The notes: generated by a model not told the origin, from the letters alone. Counted from the first letter of the stretch, positions 44,730 to 53,696 are shown. The stretch is 64,000 bases of DNA from Bacteroidota bacterium (GCA_027620655.1 JAQCDS010000005.1:1-64000), one strand, 5' to 3'. Made by a program: numbers and translations.

Positions 44730-44867
44730 ATGAAGCACTTATTATCAATTTTTTTTATTTCTCTTTCAATTCAATTTTTTCCAGGAGAAAGGAACTTTGT
44801 AGGCCCTTTGGTATCTTTGTCAAGATCGTCTGCAAACTGTGTTTTAAAATTCAAAAATGCAGAATAA
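44730..44867 (+). pseudogene. Remnant of a secreted-protein gene, signal peptide only
   Basis: A short plus-strand ORF begins with a good signal peptide ('MKHLLSIFFISLSIQF') and after about 17 codons runs antisense into the truncated DUF3078 gene, ending at codon 46. I read it as the 5' stump of a deleted gene. The sequence after residue 18 is meaningless, being the opposite strand of DUF3078. Confidence 0.5.
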
Positions 44868-45205
44868 TACCAGTAGCCTTTAGTTTTTTTTCCAACAACA
44901 GAATTCCATTCCAATACATCACTAGATTTTTGGATATCTTGATTTTTGATTTTTGTGAGACCAAAATTTGCAATCAGTTTATTTTCCCAAGTCCAATCAT
45001 TTTTTTGATAATTAAAATCATAATTAAGACCAAGTGTTCCGGAAACATTACTAATTCCGCCAGCAATCCAATTATCAAATGATGATTGATTAACAAGGAA
45101 AGTTATGACTCCTTTTTTGACCCAATGCGGTTTGGATTCTTCTGTATTTTGTGAGAAACATAAACTGAAAATGAGGCTTAATGCAATAAGCAAAGTTTTT
45201 TTCAT
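44771..45205 (-). pseudogene. DUF3078 protein gene, 3'-truncated
   Basis: The 144-residue product has a signal peptide ('LIALSLIFSLCFSQ') and the DUF3078 N-terminal pattern 'NQSSFDNWIAGGISNVSGTL', 'LNYDFNYQKNDWTWENKLI'. Family members are about twice as long, with an outer-membrane-type barrel. Here the homology-like text stops at 'TKFLSPG' and a stop follows two codons later, exactly where the plus-strand signal-peptide remnant begins. This looks like a deletion that removed the 3' half of this gene and the body of a convergent neighbour. A promoter remains upstream, so a truncated product might still be made. Confidence 0.65.
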
Positions 45206-45234
45206 AGGTTTTGATTTGGGTTAATAAATTTATA

Positions 45235-45242
45235 CAAAGGTA
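45235..45242 (-). promoter_or_regulatory. TACCTTTG -7 element of the truncated DUF3078 gene
   Basis: On the minus strand TACCTTTG matches TAnnTTTG, 29 bp upstream of the ATG, and lies between the end of the SUF operon and the pseudogene. Confidence 0.5.
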
Positions 45243-45260
45243 TGTTTTCTAAAATAAAAT

Positions 45261-45287
45261 AAAAAACGCTTTTAAAGAGAGCGGTTT
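45261..45287 (-). terminator. Weak terminator at the end of the SUF operon
   Basis: On the minus strand a short CGCT/AGCG stem extended by A/T pairs is followed by six T, overlapping the DUF2480 stop codon. The stem is short, so termination may be incomplete. Confidence 0.4.
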
Positions 45288-45789
45288 ATTTTTTTTTAAA
45301 AAGTGGAACAGAGGAGCATGCTTCACCATACATTATAGATTTTGCCACCGATTGAAGTTTTTCAATAATTAGCAAATATGCATTTTGAGGAACGGGTTTG
45401 TTAGAACATCCTTTAACAATAACGGGTTTGTCTTTGCAATAAGACAAGTCTAATCCGTCTATAATGGAAGTATACAATACTGTTTCAAGAGTTTCTAAAG
45501 ATCCTACAATTACTGTTTTCGCAATGCCATGCAAGTGCGTTTGAACGAGCATAAATGCCCATGCAGGAATAATAGCTTCGGAGCTGCAATGTAATGCCAC
45601 ATGGTGATTTTTAAATTGTTGCCAGTCAAAATTTAAAAGGGTTTTTCGAAATTCTATTTCCTTTAAAATAAGCCCTTCATAAAGCCAATCTTTAATGTCT
45701 AAAAGAGTTCGTGTACCTGAGGGGTAGAAGTCTTCCAAGTCTATTGTGATTAGACTACTTTTTGTTACGCGATTAACAATTTCCGCCAT
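45286..45789 (-). CDS. DUF2480 family protein, last gene of the SUF operon
   Basis: A 167-residue cytoplasmic protein of DUF2480, found mainly in Bacteroidota. Conserved-looking stretches are 'LITIDLEDFYPSGTRTLLDI' and 'DKPVIVKGCSNKPVPQNAYL', the latter with a Cys that could be functional. No enzyme motif is recognised. It begins 3 bp after sufT and therefore belongs to the SUF transcription unit, suggesting a role in Fe-S metabolism or in a pathway needing it. There is no experimental function that I know of. Confidence 0.8.
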   Translation of the reverse strand: MAEIVNRVTKSSLITIDLEDFYPSGTRTLLDIKDWLYEGLILKEIEFRKTLLNFDWQQFKNHHVALHCSSEAIIPAWAFMLVQTHLHGIAKTVIVGSLETLETVLYTSIIDGLDLSYCKDKPVIVKGCSNKPVPQNAYLLIIEKLQSVAKSIMYGEACSSVPLFKKK

Positions 45790-45792
45790 TTT

Positions 45793-46119
45793 TTATAGCA
45801 TTCCGAGTTCGAGTTTTGCTTCTTCACTCATTAAGTCTTGCGACCATGGCGGGTCAAAAGTAATCTCAACTTCGGCGTCTTTTACCTCGTCCAAAGATTT
45901 TACTTTTTCTTCAACTTCAAGTGGAAGTGTTTCTGCCACTGGGCAATTGGGTGTGGTGAGTGTCATCAAAATTTTTACTTCATAATCTTCATTGACAAAC
46001 ACGTCATAAATCAGTCCTAGTTCATAAATATCAACTGGAATTTCGGGATCAAAAATTGTTTTAAGAACTCTAACAATCTTTTCGCCCAATGCATTTACAT
46101 CTATATAAGATTCACTCAT
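45793..46119 (-). CDS. sufT: SufT / MIP18-type (DUF59) Fe-S assembly protein
   Basis: A 108-residue protein of the MIP18/PaaD-like family that assists delivery of Fe-S clusters. 'ILKTIFDPEIPVDIYELGLI'-like text near 16-38 and 'TTPNCPVAETLPLEVEEKV' with the conserved Cys are diagnostic. Normal size. It sits 2 bp after sufE and 3 bp before DUF2480. Confidence 0.88.
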   Translation of the reverse strand: MSESYIDVNALGEKIVRVLKTIFDPEIPVDIYELGLIYDVFVNEDYEVKILMTLTTPNCPVAETLPLEVEEKVKSLDEVKDAEVEITFDPPWSQDLMSEEAKLELGML

Positions 46120-46121
46120 AA

Positions 46122-46541
46122 TTATTGCTGTGTTTGATATGCCAGAGCATACATTTTTATTTGTTTAATCATACTTACCAATCCATTTGCTCTTGTAGGG
46201 GATAGGTGTTCCTTGAGGCCAATAGCATCAATAAAATCAGTATTAGCAGATAAAATTTCTTGTGGACTTTGGTTAGAAAACACACGAACTAAAATAGCAA
46301 CAATACCTTTTGTAATGATGGCATCACTATCGGCCGAAAAAATAACTTTATCATTCTTAAATTCTGAATGAAGCCATACTTTACTTTGACATCCTTTGAT
46401 GATATTTTCATCAGTTTTGTATTTGGTGTCAATCAATGGGAGTGATTTTCCTAATTCAATCATATACTCATAGCGTTCCATCCAATCATCAAACATGGAA
46501 AACTCTTCTATCAGTTCATTTTGTATGGTTTCTATTTTCAT
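46122..46541 (-). CDS. sufE: SufE sulfur acceptor
   Basis: SufE accepts persulfide sulfur from SufS and passes it to SufBCD. The 139 residues have the acceptor Cys in 'NIIKGCQSKVWLHSEF' near 46-61 and the typical 'GLVSMIKQIKMYA' C-terminus. It is separated from sufS by the unknown lipoprotein-like gene, an unusual interruption. Confidence 0.93.
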   Translation of the reverse strand: MKIETIQNELIEEFSMFDDWMERYEYMIELGKSLPLIDTKYKTDENIIKGCQSKVWLHSEFKNDKVIFSADSDAIITKGIVAILVRVFSNQSPQEILSANTDFIDAIGLKEHLSPTRANGLVSMIKQIKMYALAYQTQQ

Positions 46542-46556
46542 ACTACAAAAATATGA

Positions 46557-47012
46557 CTATCTATCATTTTCTAAACTTAAATATAGTAAATGATTAACAA
46601 GTGGTTTGATTTCTTTCGGTGGATTTCCATGGTCAAACCCTCTCGATTTGAAAGTGGTGTTATTGATTACTATTGTCAATTCTGCATTTTGTGCTGCATC
46701 TCCAAAGCGTAAATCTGATGGAGCTTCAAATTTTTCAAACCCAACTAAATCAATTTTTGTGAGTAGTTCTAGACATTTAGCCCAATCCATTGGCGTCATC
46801 TCTTTTTCAGTAAATTCCTTTTTTTGATAATCTAGGTATGTAAGAATCTTATCTTCGTTTATATGATATTCTTTATAAAATCCTCGTGTATAATGTTTAT
46901 AAATAAAAACAGCTTTTTTATTTTCTGTGATATTTTCAGAGCTCTTTATTCTTTTTGACGCACATTTTGTATTTACAAAAACGAAACAAATAAGAGTAAA
47001 CAAAAATTTCAT
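46557..47012 (-). CDS. Lipoprotein-like unknown between sufS and sufE
   Basis: I do not recognise a named family. The 151 residues begin with a hydrophobic segment and 'VNTKCAS' (Cys18), consistent with a lipoprotein, although the Lys before Cys is atypical. The rest is small, charged and probably mixed alpha/beta ('DWAKCLELLTKIDLVGFEKF', 'RFGDAAQNAELTIVINNTTF'). It is inserted between sufS (16 bp) and sufE (15 bp) on the same strand. A cell-envelope protein within a cytoplasmic Fe-S operon is unexpected; operon residence alone does not prove a related function. Confidence 0.6.
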   Translation of the reverse strand: MKFLFTLICFVFVNTKCASKRIKSSENITENKKAVFIYKHYTRGFYKEYHINEDKILTYLDYQKKEFTEKEMTPMDWAKCLELLTKIDLVGFEKFEAPSDLRFGDAAQNAELTIVINNTTFKSRGFDHGNPPKEIKPLVNHLLYLSLENDR

Positions 47013-47028
47013 AAGCAGATTTTTAAAA

Positions 47029-48267
47029 TTATCCGAGCATCATTTTGGCTTTTTTCAGAGCTTCAACCAAACGGTCTATTTCTTCTTTGGTGTTATAAAA
47101 AGCGAAAGATGCACGTGCAGTTCCCGAAATTCCATAAAAATCCATAATAGGTTGTGCACAGTGTTGTCCAGTTCTTATGGCGATTCCCAATTTATCAATA
47201 ATTGTACCTATATCATAGGCATGAATATTTTCAATATTAAATGAGATAACAGAGGTTTTCTGTTTTGAATTTCCATAAATTTTTAAACCTTCTATTGCCA
47301 ATAATTGTTTAGTGGCATACTCTAATAGTTCATTTTCATAAGTAGCAATAGTATCAAATCCGATAGCATTCATGTAGTTTATGGCTGCGCCAAATGCAAT
47401 ACCGCCACAAATATTTGGAGTCCCAGCTTCAAATTTATGCGGAAGATCGGCATAGGTGGTTTTTTCAAATGTGACTTCTGAAATCATTTCTCCACCACCT
47501 TGATATGGGGGTAATTTTTTTAACCATTGTTCTTTTGCATAAATCATTCCAACACCTGTTGGACCACACATTTTGTGTGCAGAGGTCACATAAAAATCTA
47601 CATCCAATTCTTGTACATCAGGCTTAATGTGTGGACAGGCTTGTGCGCCATCGATTAGAACAGCTGCACCTACATTGTGAGATTTTTCAATGATTGTTTT
47701 AATGGGATTGATCGTACCTAATGCATTTGAAATATGATTTACAAACACCAATTTTGGATTCAATTTTAGTAATGCTTCAAATTGATTCATATCCAATTCC
47801 CCTTCAATAGTCATTGGAATAACCTTTAATATTGCTTCTGTTTTTTCGCAAAGCATTTGCCAAGGAACAATATTACTATGATGTTCTAAAGCAGAAACTA
47901 AAATAACATCATCTTTTTTTAGAATAGCACCAAAACCATGTGCTACTAAATTGATGCTATGGGTGGTTCCGGAAGTGAAAATAATTTCGTGAGCAAATTT
48001 TGCATTAAAATGCTTTTGAATCGTTTGACGTGCTTCTTCATAACGATCTGTTGCCTCTTGACTCAATTGATGAACACCTCTATGAATATTAGCATTATAA
48101 TTACTGTAATAGTCTGTAATAACATCAATAACCTGTTGTGGCGTTTGAGACGTTGCTGCATTATCAAAATACACCAAAGGTTTACCATTTACTTTTCGGT
48201 TGAGAATAGGAAAATCTTTTCGAATTTTATGGACATCAAATGCTGTATTTTGAGCAGTATTTTTCAT
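47029..48267 (-). CDS. sufS: Cysteine desulfurase SufS
   Basis: A PLP enzyme that takes sulfur from cysteine for cluster assembly. The 412 residues include 'YFDNAATSQTPQQVIDV' near 29, the Schiff-base Lys in 'FYVTSAHKMCGPTGVGM' and the persulfide Cys in 'RTGQHCAQPIM', with the short active-site loop of group II (SufS) enzymes. It shares one base with the sufD stop, indicating translational coupling. Confidence 0.96.
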   Translation of the reverse strand: MKNTAQNTAFDVHKIRKDFPILNRKVNGKPLVYFDNAATSQTPQQVIDVITDYYSNYNANIHRGVHQLSQEATDRYEEARQTIQKHFNAKFAHEIIFTSGTTHSINLVAHGFGAILKKDDVILVSALEHHSNIVPWQMLCEKTEAILKVIPMTIEGELDMNQFEALLKLNPKLVFVNHISNALGTINPIKTIIEKSHNVGAAVLIDGAQACPHIKPDVQELDVDFYVTSAHKMCGPTGVGMIYAKEQWLKKLPPYQGGGEMISEVTFEKTTYADLPHKFEAGTPNICGGIAFGAAINYMNAIGFDTIATYENELLEYATKQLLAIEGLKIYGNSKQKTSVISFNIENIHAYDIGTIIDKLGIAIRTGQHCAQPIMDFYGISGTARASFAFYNTKEEIDRLVEALKKAKMMLG

Positions 48268-49583
48268 TATAAATCAAATCCAATATTTACTCCTAATTTA
48301 TTGGCAATCAGCTTATTAATTCGTTTTTTAAGTTGTGGAATTTTTACACTTTCGAGGACATTATTAGCAAATGCATACATCAACAATGCTCGAGCTTCTT
48401 TTTCTGGAATACCTCTTGCGCGTAAATAAAACATTGCGCTCTCGTCCAATTGTCCAATAGTACATCCATGAGAACATTTTACATCGTCAGCAAAAATTTC
48501 GAGCTGAGGTTTTGTATTGATGGTTGCTTTATCATTAACCAATAAATTATTGTTGGCTTGAAAAGCATTTGTTTTTTGTGCTTCTTTTTCTACAACAACT
48601 TTACCATTAAAAACACCTACTGCACTATCCCCAAAAATCCCTTTGTAGTCTTGATGACTTTCGCAATTTGGCTCAATATGATGAACAAGGGTGTTGTGGT
48701 CTACATGCTGTTTATGACCAACTATAGTAACTCCTTTTAGAGTTGAGTTAATGTGTTCACCGTTTTGGAAAAAGCTAAGGTTGTTTCTAGTCAGTTTTCC
48801 TCCAAAACTAAAGGTGTGAACAGAAACATCACTCTCTTGATGTTGATCAATAAAGGTGTTATCAATCAAAGATGCTTTTGCTTTGTCATTTTGTACTTTA
48901 TAATAGTCAATGATAGCACGTTTTGCCGCAAAAATTTCGGTAACACTATTGGTTAGTGTTGCATGTTCTGTTAAACTTTGATGACGTTCTATAATCTGAA
49001 CTTGAGCATTTTCATCAACAACTATTAAATTTCTGGGTTGGAGTAATAATGAGGGTTCAACTCCTGTTGAAAAATGAATGATTTGTATCGGTCTTTCAGC
49101 AAGTTTATTCTTTTTAATATGGATATACGCCCCCTCAGAACAAAATGCAGTATTGAGTGCATTCAGCCCATTTTTTGAAGCAATTTTATTAAAATAATTT
49201 TCAATTATTGGCTGATATTTAGATTTGCTCATTACTGCAGACATCAAACAAACATCAATTCCTTCGTGAGTTGTTTTTGATAAATGTGAGGCATACTTTC
49301 CATCAATAAAAATAATTTTATAACTATCGATATCATGGATAAAATATTGCTGAATGTCTTTGTATTCTATAGTGTTTTCAGCCTTTGGAAAAATGCTATA
49401 TTCTTCTTTTAAGATTTTATTCAATGAGGTATATTTCCAAGCTTCGTTTTTTTTGGTAGGAAAACCTTCGTTTTCAAAAATTTTAATCGCCTCACCACGT
49501 AATTCATTGATAAAGGAATTGTCTATTGAATTTTGATTTTCAAAAGCAATAAATGACGATAAAAGTTTTTCTTTTAATTCCAT
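48267..49583 (-). CDS. sufD: Fe-S scaffold subunit SufD
   Basis: SufD forms the SufBC2D scaffold that assembles Fe-S clusters. The 438 residues contain the right-handed beta-helix core and 'CSHGCTIGQLDESAMFYLRA' near 372-391, the SufB/SufD C-terminal signature, followed by 'RGIPEKEARALLMYAFANNV'. The N-terminal helical part ('GFPTKKNEAWKYTSLNKIL') is the usual SufD marker. It lies 10 bp after sufC. Confidence 0.95.
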   Translation of the reverse strand: MELKEKLLSSFIAFENQNSIDNSFINELRGEAIKIFENEGFPTKKNEAWKYTSLNKILKEEYSIFPKAENTIEYKDIQQYFIHDIDSYKIIFIDGKYASHLSKTTHEGIDVCLMSAVMSKSKYQPIIENYFNKIASKNGLNALNTAFCSEGAYIHIKKNKLAERPIQIIHFSTGVEPSLLLQPRNLIVVDENAQVQIIERHQSLTEHATLTNSVTEIFAAKRAIIDYYKVQNDKAKASLIDNTFIDQHQESDVSVHTFSFGGKLTRNNLSFFQNGEHINSTLKGVTIVGHKQHVDHNTLVHHIEPNCESHQDYKGIFGDSAVGVFNGKVVVEKEAQKTNAFQANNNLLVNDKATINTKPQLEIFADDVKCSHGCTIGQLDESAMFYLRARGIPEKEARALLMYAFANNVLESVKIPQLKKRINKLIANKLGVNIGFDL

Positions 49584-49593
49584 AAATTACATT

Positions 49594-50352
49594 TTAGGCA
49601 TTTTGATTGGCCTCTTGTTTGATCCAATCGTATCCTTTTTCTTCTAATTCAAAGGCCAATTCTTTTCCTCCAGATTTTACAATTTTCCCATTATAAAGCA
49701 CGTGTACATAATCTGGAACAATGTAGTCTAACAGTCTTTGGTAGTGTGTAATGACTAGAGTGGCATTGGCTTTAGTTTTTAATTTGTTGACACCATTTGC
49801 AACAATTCTTAGTGCATCAATATCCAATCCCGAATCGGTTTCGTCCAAAATGGCAAGTTTTGGTTCAAGCATAGCCATTTGAAAGATTTCATTTCGTTTT
49901 TTTTCACCTCCTGAAAATCCCTCGTTTAGAGACCTAGAAAGGAATTTTCTGTCAATTTCTAAAAGTTCAGATTTTTCACGTATACGCTTTAACATTTCGC
50001 TGGCAGGCATATCATCCAATCCTTTTGCTTTACGTGTTTCGTTCAACGCAGTTTTGATGAAATTTGTTACCGTTACACCTGGAATTTCTACAGGATATTG
50101 AAATGATAAAAAGATACCTTTATGTGCTCGTTCTTCTACACTCAATTCACTAATGTCTTCCCCTTCAAAAAGAATAGAACCTTTTTCGATTTCATAGTCC
50201 TCTTTTCCTGCAATGACTGAAGCAAGAGTACTTTTGCCGGAGCCATTTGGCCCCATTATGGCATGCACTTCCCCTGGTTTTATGTCCAAGTGGATTCCTT
50301 TTAAAATAGACTTTTCGTCTATGTGAGCGTGGATATTATTTATCTTTAACAT
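49594..50352 (-). CDS. sufC: Fe-S assembly ATPase SufC
   Basis: ABC-type ATPase that drives conformational change of SufBD. The 252 residues carry the Walker A 'GPNGSGKSTLASVIAG' near 34-49, signature 'LNEGFSGGEKKRNEIFQM' near 143-160 and Walker B 'LAILDETDSGLDIDALRIV'. Normal size. It follows the small lipoprotein gene by only 2 bp, so that gene is firmly within the operon. Confidence 0.97.
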   Translation of the reverse strand: MLKINNIHAHIDEKSILKGIHLDIKPGEVHAIMGPNGSGKSTLASVIAGKEDYEIEKGSILFEGEDISELSVEERAHKGIFLSFQYPVEIPGVTVTNFIKTALNETRKAKGLDDMPASEMLKRIREKSELLEIDRKFLSRSLNEGFSGGEKKRNEIFQMAMLEPKLAILDETDSGLDIDALRIVANGVNKLKTKANATLVITHYQRLLDYIVPDYVHVLYNGKIVKSGGKELAFELEEKGYDWIKQEANQNA

Positions 50353-50354
50353 AA

Positions 50355-50708
50355 TTATTCTGTTCCTAGAATTAAAGTGTTTTTTGCTTGTTTTTTTTGG
50401 GAAACGGATATAATTTCTACAATATCAAATTTCTTTTCCCATTTTATTTTCTCGTCTTCCTCAGTAGAAATATTTCCTTTGAGTTCTACATAAATTATTT
50501 CTGAAGTCTTTGCTTTAAGCGCTTTTGCTTTTTCATTCAATTCTAGAGTTTTTTCATTCATGTAAACACCATAAATTTCGTCTTTGGTTTGCAATACTGC
50601 AGCATCCTCAAAAAAAATATAACTACCTTTAATTGTTGATAGCTGCTCGGAATTGTTTTTACATCCAAAACTGAGAATGAACAATATTAAAAAAACTAGT
50701 TTCTTCAT
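50355..50708 (-). CDS. Small lipoprotein encoded between sufB and sufC
   Basis: The track begins at 50726; the ATG at 50708 opens directly into a lipoprotein signal ('FLILFILSFGC', Cys16), and this start leaves a normal 10-bp gap after sufB, so I prefer it. The 117-residue product has 'GVYMNEKTLELNEKAKALKA' and a C-terminal strand pattern ('IIYVELKGNISTEED', 'FDIVEIISVSQKK') resembling the small OB/NlpE-like domain of Bacteroidota lipoproteins. The function is unknown. Its position inside a cytoplasmic Fe-S operon is notable. Confidence 0.7.
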   Translation of the reverse strand: MKKLVFLILFILSFGCKNNSEQLSTIKGSYIFFEDAAVLQTKDEIYGVYMNEKTLELNEKAKALKAKTSEIIYVELKGNISTEEDEKIKWEKKFDIVEIISVSQKKQAKNTLILGTE

Positions 50709-50718
50709 AGTATAACAT

Positions 50719-52167
50719 TTACCCAACAGAGCCTTCTAGGCTTATTTCTAATAATTTTTGTGCCTCAACTGCAAATTCCATAGGCAGTTTATTTAAAACA
50801 TCTTTACTAAATCCATTGACAATTAGTGCAATGGCTTTTTCAGTATCAATACCTCTCTGGTTACAATAGAAAATCTGATCTTCACCAATTTTACTTGTGG
50901 TAGCTTCGTGTTCAATTTGGGCGGTTTTATTTTTGGCTTCAATGTATGGAAATGTGTGTGCTCCACATTCATTTCCCATTAACAAACTATCACATTGAGA
51001 AAAGTTACGAGCATTTTCTGCTCGAGAGCTGACTTGAACCAAACCTCTGTAACTGTTTTGAGATTTACCTGCAGAAATACCTTTACTAATAATGGTTGAT
51101 TTTGTATTTTTCCCCAAATGAATCATTTTTGTTCCTGTATCGGCTTGCTGATAGTTATTGGTTACTGCAATTGAATAAAATTCTCCAACAGAGTTGTCAC
51201 CTTTCAATATACAAGAAGGATATTTCCAAGTTACGGCACTACCTGTTTCTACTTGTGTCCAAGAAATTTTTGCATTTTTTTCGCAAAGTCCTCGTTTGGT
51301 TACAAAATTGTAAACGCCACCTTTGCCTTCAGCATTACCTGGGTACCAATTTTGAACCGTCGAATATTTAATTTCTGCATCATCTAAAGCAATAAGTTCT
51401 ACCACTGCGGCATGAAGCTGATTTTCGTCTCTACTTGGTGCAGTACAACCCTCAAGATAACTTACATAACTGCCTTCGTCGGCTACAACCAATGTGCGTT
51501 CAAATTGGCCTGTTCCTGCTTGATTTATTCTAAAGTATGTCGATAATTCCATCGGACAACGCACGCCTTTTGGGATATAGCAAAAACTTCCATCACTAAA
51601 AACGGCACTATTAAGAGCTGCATAATAGTTGTCTGTTTTTGGAACAACTGTTCCAATGTGTTTTCTAACTAATTCAGGGTGTTTTTTAATAGCTTCTGAA
51701 ATACTCATAAAGATGATGCCTTTTTCAGATAATGTTTTTTTGAAAGTTGTAGCAACAGAAACAGAATCAACAACAACATCCATGGCCACACCAGCTAATT
51801 TTTTTTGTTCATCTAATGAAATTCCAAGCTTTTCAAATGTGGCTAAAAGTTCTGGATCAACATCATCAATACTCTCATATTTTGGCTTGCTGTTGGGTGC
51901 AGAGTAGTATGAAATTGCTTGAAAATCAGGTTTTTCATAAGATACATTGGCCCAGTCAGGCTCTTCCATTTCTTTCCATATTTTAAAGGCATCCAAGCGC
52001 CACTCAGTCATCCATTCTGGCTCATTTTTTTTCTTTGAAATGGCACGCACAATCGATTCATCAAGACCAACAGGAAATGTGTCAGATTCTATATCTGTAT
52101 AAAAACCATATTCGTATTGCTTGGTTTTTAGTTCTTCTCTTAAATCGTCTTCAGTATATTTATTCAT
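50719..52167 (-). CDS. sufB: Fe-S scaffold subunit SufB
   Basis: Main scaffold subunit on which SUF clusters form. The track begins at 52260, but that extension overlaps sufA; the ATG at 52167 begins '[20 protein letters not shown]', the normal SufB N-terminus, giving 482 residues. '[18 protein letters not shown]' and '[20 protein letters not shown]' are conserved, and the C-terminal '[20 protein letters not shown]' includes the expected cluster-ligand region. It begins 19 bp after sufA. Confidence 0.96.
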   Translation of the reverse strand: MNKYTEDDLREELKTKQYEYGFYTDIESDTFPVGLDESIVRAISKKKNEPEWMTEWRLDAFKIWKEMEEPDWANVSYEKPDFQAISYYSAPNSKPKYESIDDVDPELLATFEKLGISLDEQKKLAGVAMDVVVDSVSVATTFKKTLSEKGIIFMSISEAIKKHPELVRKHIGTVVPKTDNYYAALNSAVFSDGSFCYIPKGVRCPMELSTYFRINQAGTGQFERTLVVADEGSYVSYLEGCTAPSRDENQLHAAVVELIALDDAEIKYSTVQNWYPGNAEGKGGVYNFVTKRGLCEKNAKISWTQVETGSAVTWKYPSCILKGDNSVGEFYSIAVTNNYQQADTGTKMIHLGKNTKSTIISKGISAGKSQNSYRGLVQVSSRAENARNFSQCDSLLMGNECGAHTFPYIEAKNKTAQIEHEATTSKIGEDQIFYCNQRGIDTEKAIALIVNGFSKDVLNKLPMEFAVEAQKLLEISLEGSVG

Positions 52168-52186
52168 ACTAATTTTAGTTCGTTTT

Positions 52187-52516
52187 TTATAAAGAGAATG
52201 ATTCTCCACAACCACATGTACGGTTGGCATTAGGGTTATTAAATACAAAACCGCTTCCATTAAGACCGCCGGAGTAATCCAAAGTTGTTCCTATGAGATA
52301 GAGAAAACTTTTTTTATCAACGATAATTTTGACACCATTGTCTTCGAAAACTTTATCACTTTCAATTTGCTCTCGATCAAATTTAAGGTCATATGATAGA
52401 CCAGAGCATCCTCCACTTTTTACTCCAACACGGACAAAGTCTTTTTGAGGATCAAAACCGTCTTCAAGCATCAATGATTGTACTTTATTTTTTGCTATTT
52501 CGCTTACCTTTATCAT
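52187..52516 (-). CDS. sufA: A-type Fe-S carrier (SufA/IscA family)
   Basis: A-type carrier that passes Fe-S clusters to target proteins. The 109 residues carry three conserved Cys: one in '[14 protein letters not shown]' and two in the terminal 'RTCGCGESF'. It is the first gene of the SUF operon (sufA, sufB, lipoprotein, sufC, sufD, sufS, unknown, sufE, sufT, DUF2480). No IscR/SufR-type regulator gene or obvious iron-responsive box is visible near it. Confidence 0.94.
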   Translation of the reverse strand: MIKVSEIAKNKVQSLMLEDGFDPQKDFVRVGVKSGGCSGLSYDLKFDREQIESDKVFEDNGVKIIVDKKSFLYLIGTTLDYSGGLNGSGFVFNNPNANRTCGCGESFSL

Positions 52517-52549
52517 TACTTCTTATATAGATACTTTCTAAATAGAGAG

Positions 52550-52557
52550 CAAATATA
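52550..52557 (-). promoter_or_regulatory. TATATTTG -7 element of the SUF operon
   Basis: On the minus strand TATATTTG matches TAnnTTTG and lies 34 bp upstream of the sufA ATG. A TTG occurs about 16 bp further upstream, a slightly short spacer. Confidence 0.58.
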
Positions 52558-52622
52558 CAACATAACACCTATACAATGCTACTTCCTAACATTATATTAG
52601 CATATGCATAAATAGGTTTTTG

Positions 52623-53696
52623 TTATGGGTGAGCGTATTGAGGATTGGTGATAAATTCGAAGTCAGAGAGCGAAAGTAAAAATTGTTTTAAATTTTCCTT
52701 ATCTGTTGTACTAAGCTGCACTCCGCCTTGTGCTACTTTTTTCATCAATGGATCGATAGTTGGAGAGTCTTGAAGTCCTTCGCTGTAGTGATTAATCACT
52801 TCTTCTATTGTTGCAAAACGGCCATCGTGCATATAAGGAGCGGTAAATGCTAGATTTCTTAGAGTTGGAGTTCTGAATTTTCCATTATCATTTGGGTCAC
52901 CAGAGGCATCACCTAAACCTAAATCAGATGGATTGGTGTCTAAGCCATTATTGTGAAATTTATTATCGGTCCACAGTGGATTGTTTTCGCTTCCATGACA
53001 ATGAAAACAATCTCCACGATTTTCATCCATAAATATGTTGAACCCTTCAAGTTCTTGAGGGCTTAGCGTGGCTTCTCCCAAAAGATATCTATCAAATTTT
53101 GAATTTGCAGAAATAATGGTGCGTTCAAATTGTGAAATTGCTTTGCTGACCATTACAGAGTCGATTTCAGAAGTTCCAAATGCTTGTTCAAATAGGGTTG
53201 GGTAATTTGGGTCTTGTTGCAAGCGTTGCACCACATTATCCAATGTATTATGCATTTCAATGGGGTTTGTAATAGGATCAAAAACTTGACGTTCCAAACT
53301 TAATTCTCTTCCATCCCAGAAAAATTTATCATCGTAATTCCATGCCAAATTGAAAAGTGGCATGCTGTTTCGTGTCCCCTCAATGTTATCTATACCAATA
53401 CTAAACTGTAAATTATTCGTAAATGCCTTTTGTGGCGCATGACAGGAAGCACATGATTGTGTATTATCAGCTGATAATTTTTTATCAAAAAATAGTTTTT
53501 TCCCAAGTGCAATTCCTTCTTCGGTAAGAGGATTGTTTGTTGGAATTACAGGGGGCAAAATACGACCTTGAAAAACCTCTGGAATATCTAAACTAACAGG
53601 TTTTGGAACATAACCATTGAAGGTGCTTGGCTCATCTTTTGAACAAGAAAAACAAGCGATTAAAACAATTAGACTATATTTTATAATTTTATTCAA
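52623..53696 (-). CDS. MbnH-like diheme c-type cytochrome peroxidase lipoprotein
   Basis: A 357-residue lipoprotein (Cys18 in 'CFSC') with two heme-binding sites, 'CASCH' (82-86) and 'CFHCH' (230-234), in the layout of diheme cytochrome-c peroxidase/MauG relatives. The gene immediately upstream encodes an MbnP-like protein, and this pair defines the MbnH group, in which the enzyme oxidises a Trp of MbnP to kynurenine for copper binding. Ordinary peroxide detoxification is an alternative reading from sequence alone. Its start overlaps the MbnP stop by 8 bp, showing close coupling. Confidence 0.83.
   Translation of the reverse strand: MNKIIKYSLIVLIACFSCSKDEPSTFNGYVPKPVSLDIPEVFQGRILPPVIPTNNPLTEEGIALGKKLFFDKKLSADNTQSCASCHAPQKAFTNNLQFSIGIDNIEGTRNSMPLFNLAWNYDDKFFWDGRELSLERQVFDPITNPIEMHNTLDNVVQRLQQDPNYPTLFEQAFGTSEIDSVMVSKAISQFERTIISANSKFDRYLLGEATLSPQELEGFNIFMDENRGDCFHCHGSENNPLWTDNKFHNNGLDTNPSDLGLGDASGDPNDNGKFRTPTLRNLAFTAPYMHDGRFATIEEVINHYSEGLQDSPTIDPLMKKVAQGGVQLSTTDKENLKQFLLSLSDFEFITNPQYAHP

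Noticed and set aside
47959-48429. 156-residue plus-strand ORF over sufS/sufD
   Set aside because: Shadow of two well-conserved SUF genes with no domain, start context or signal of its own.
50719-52260. Long N-terminal extension of SufB in the ORF track
   Set aside because: The extra 31 residues overlap sufA coding sequence and precede a canonical SufB start at 52167.
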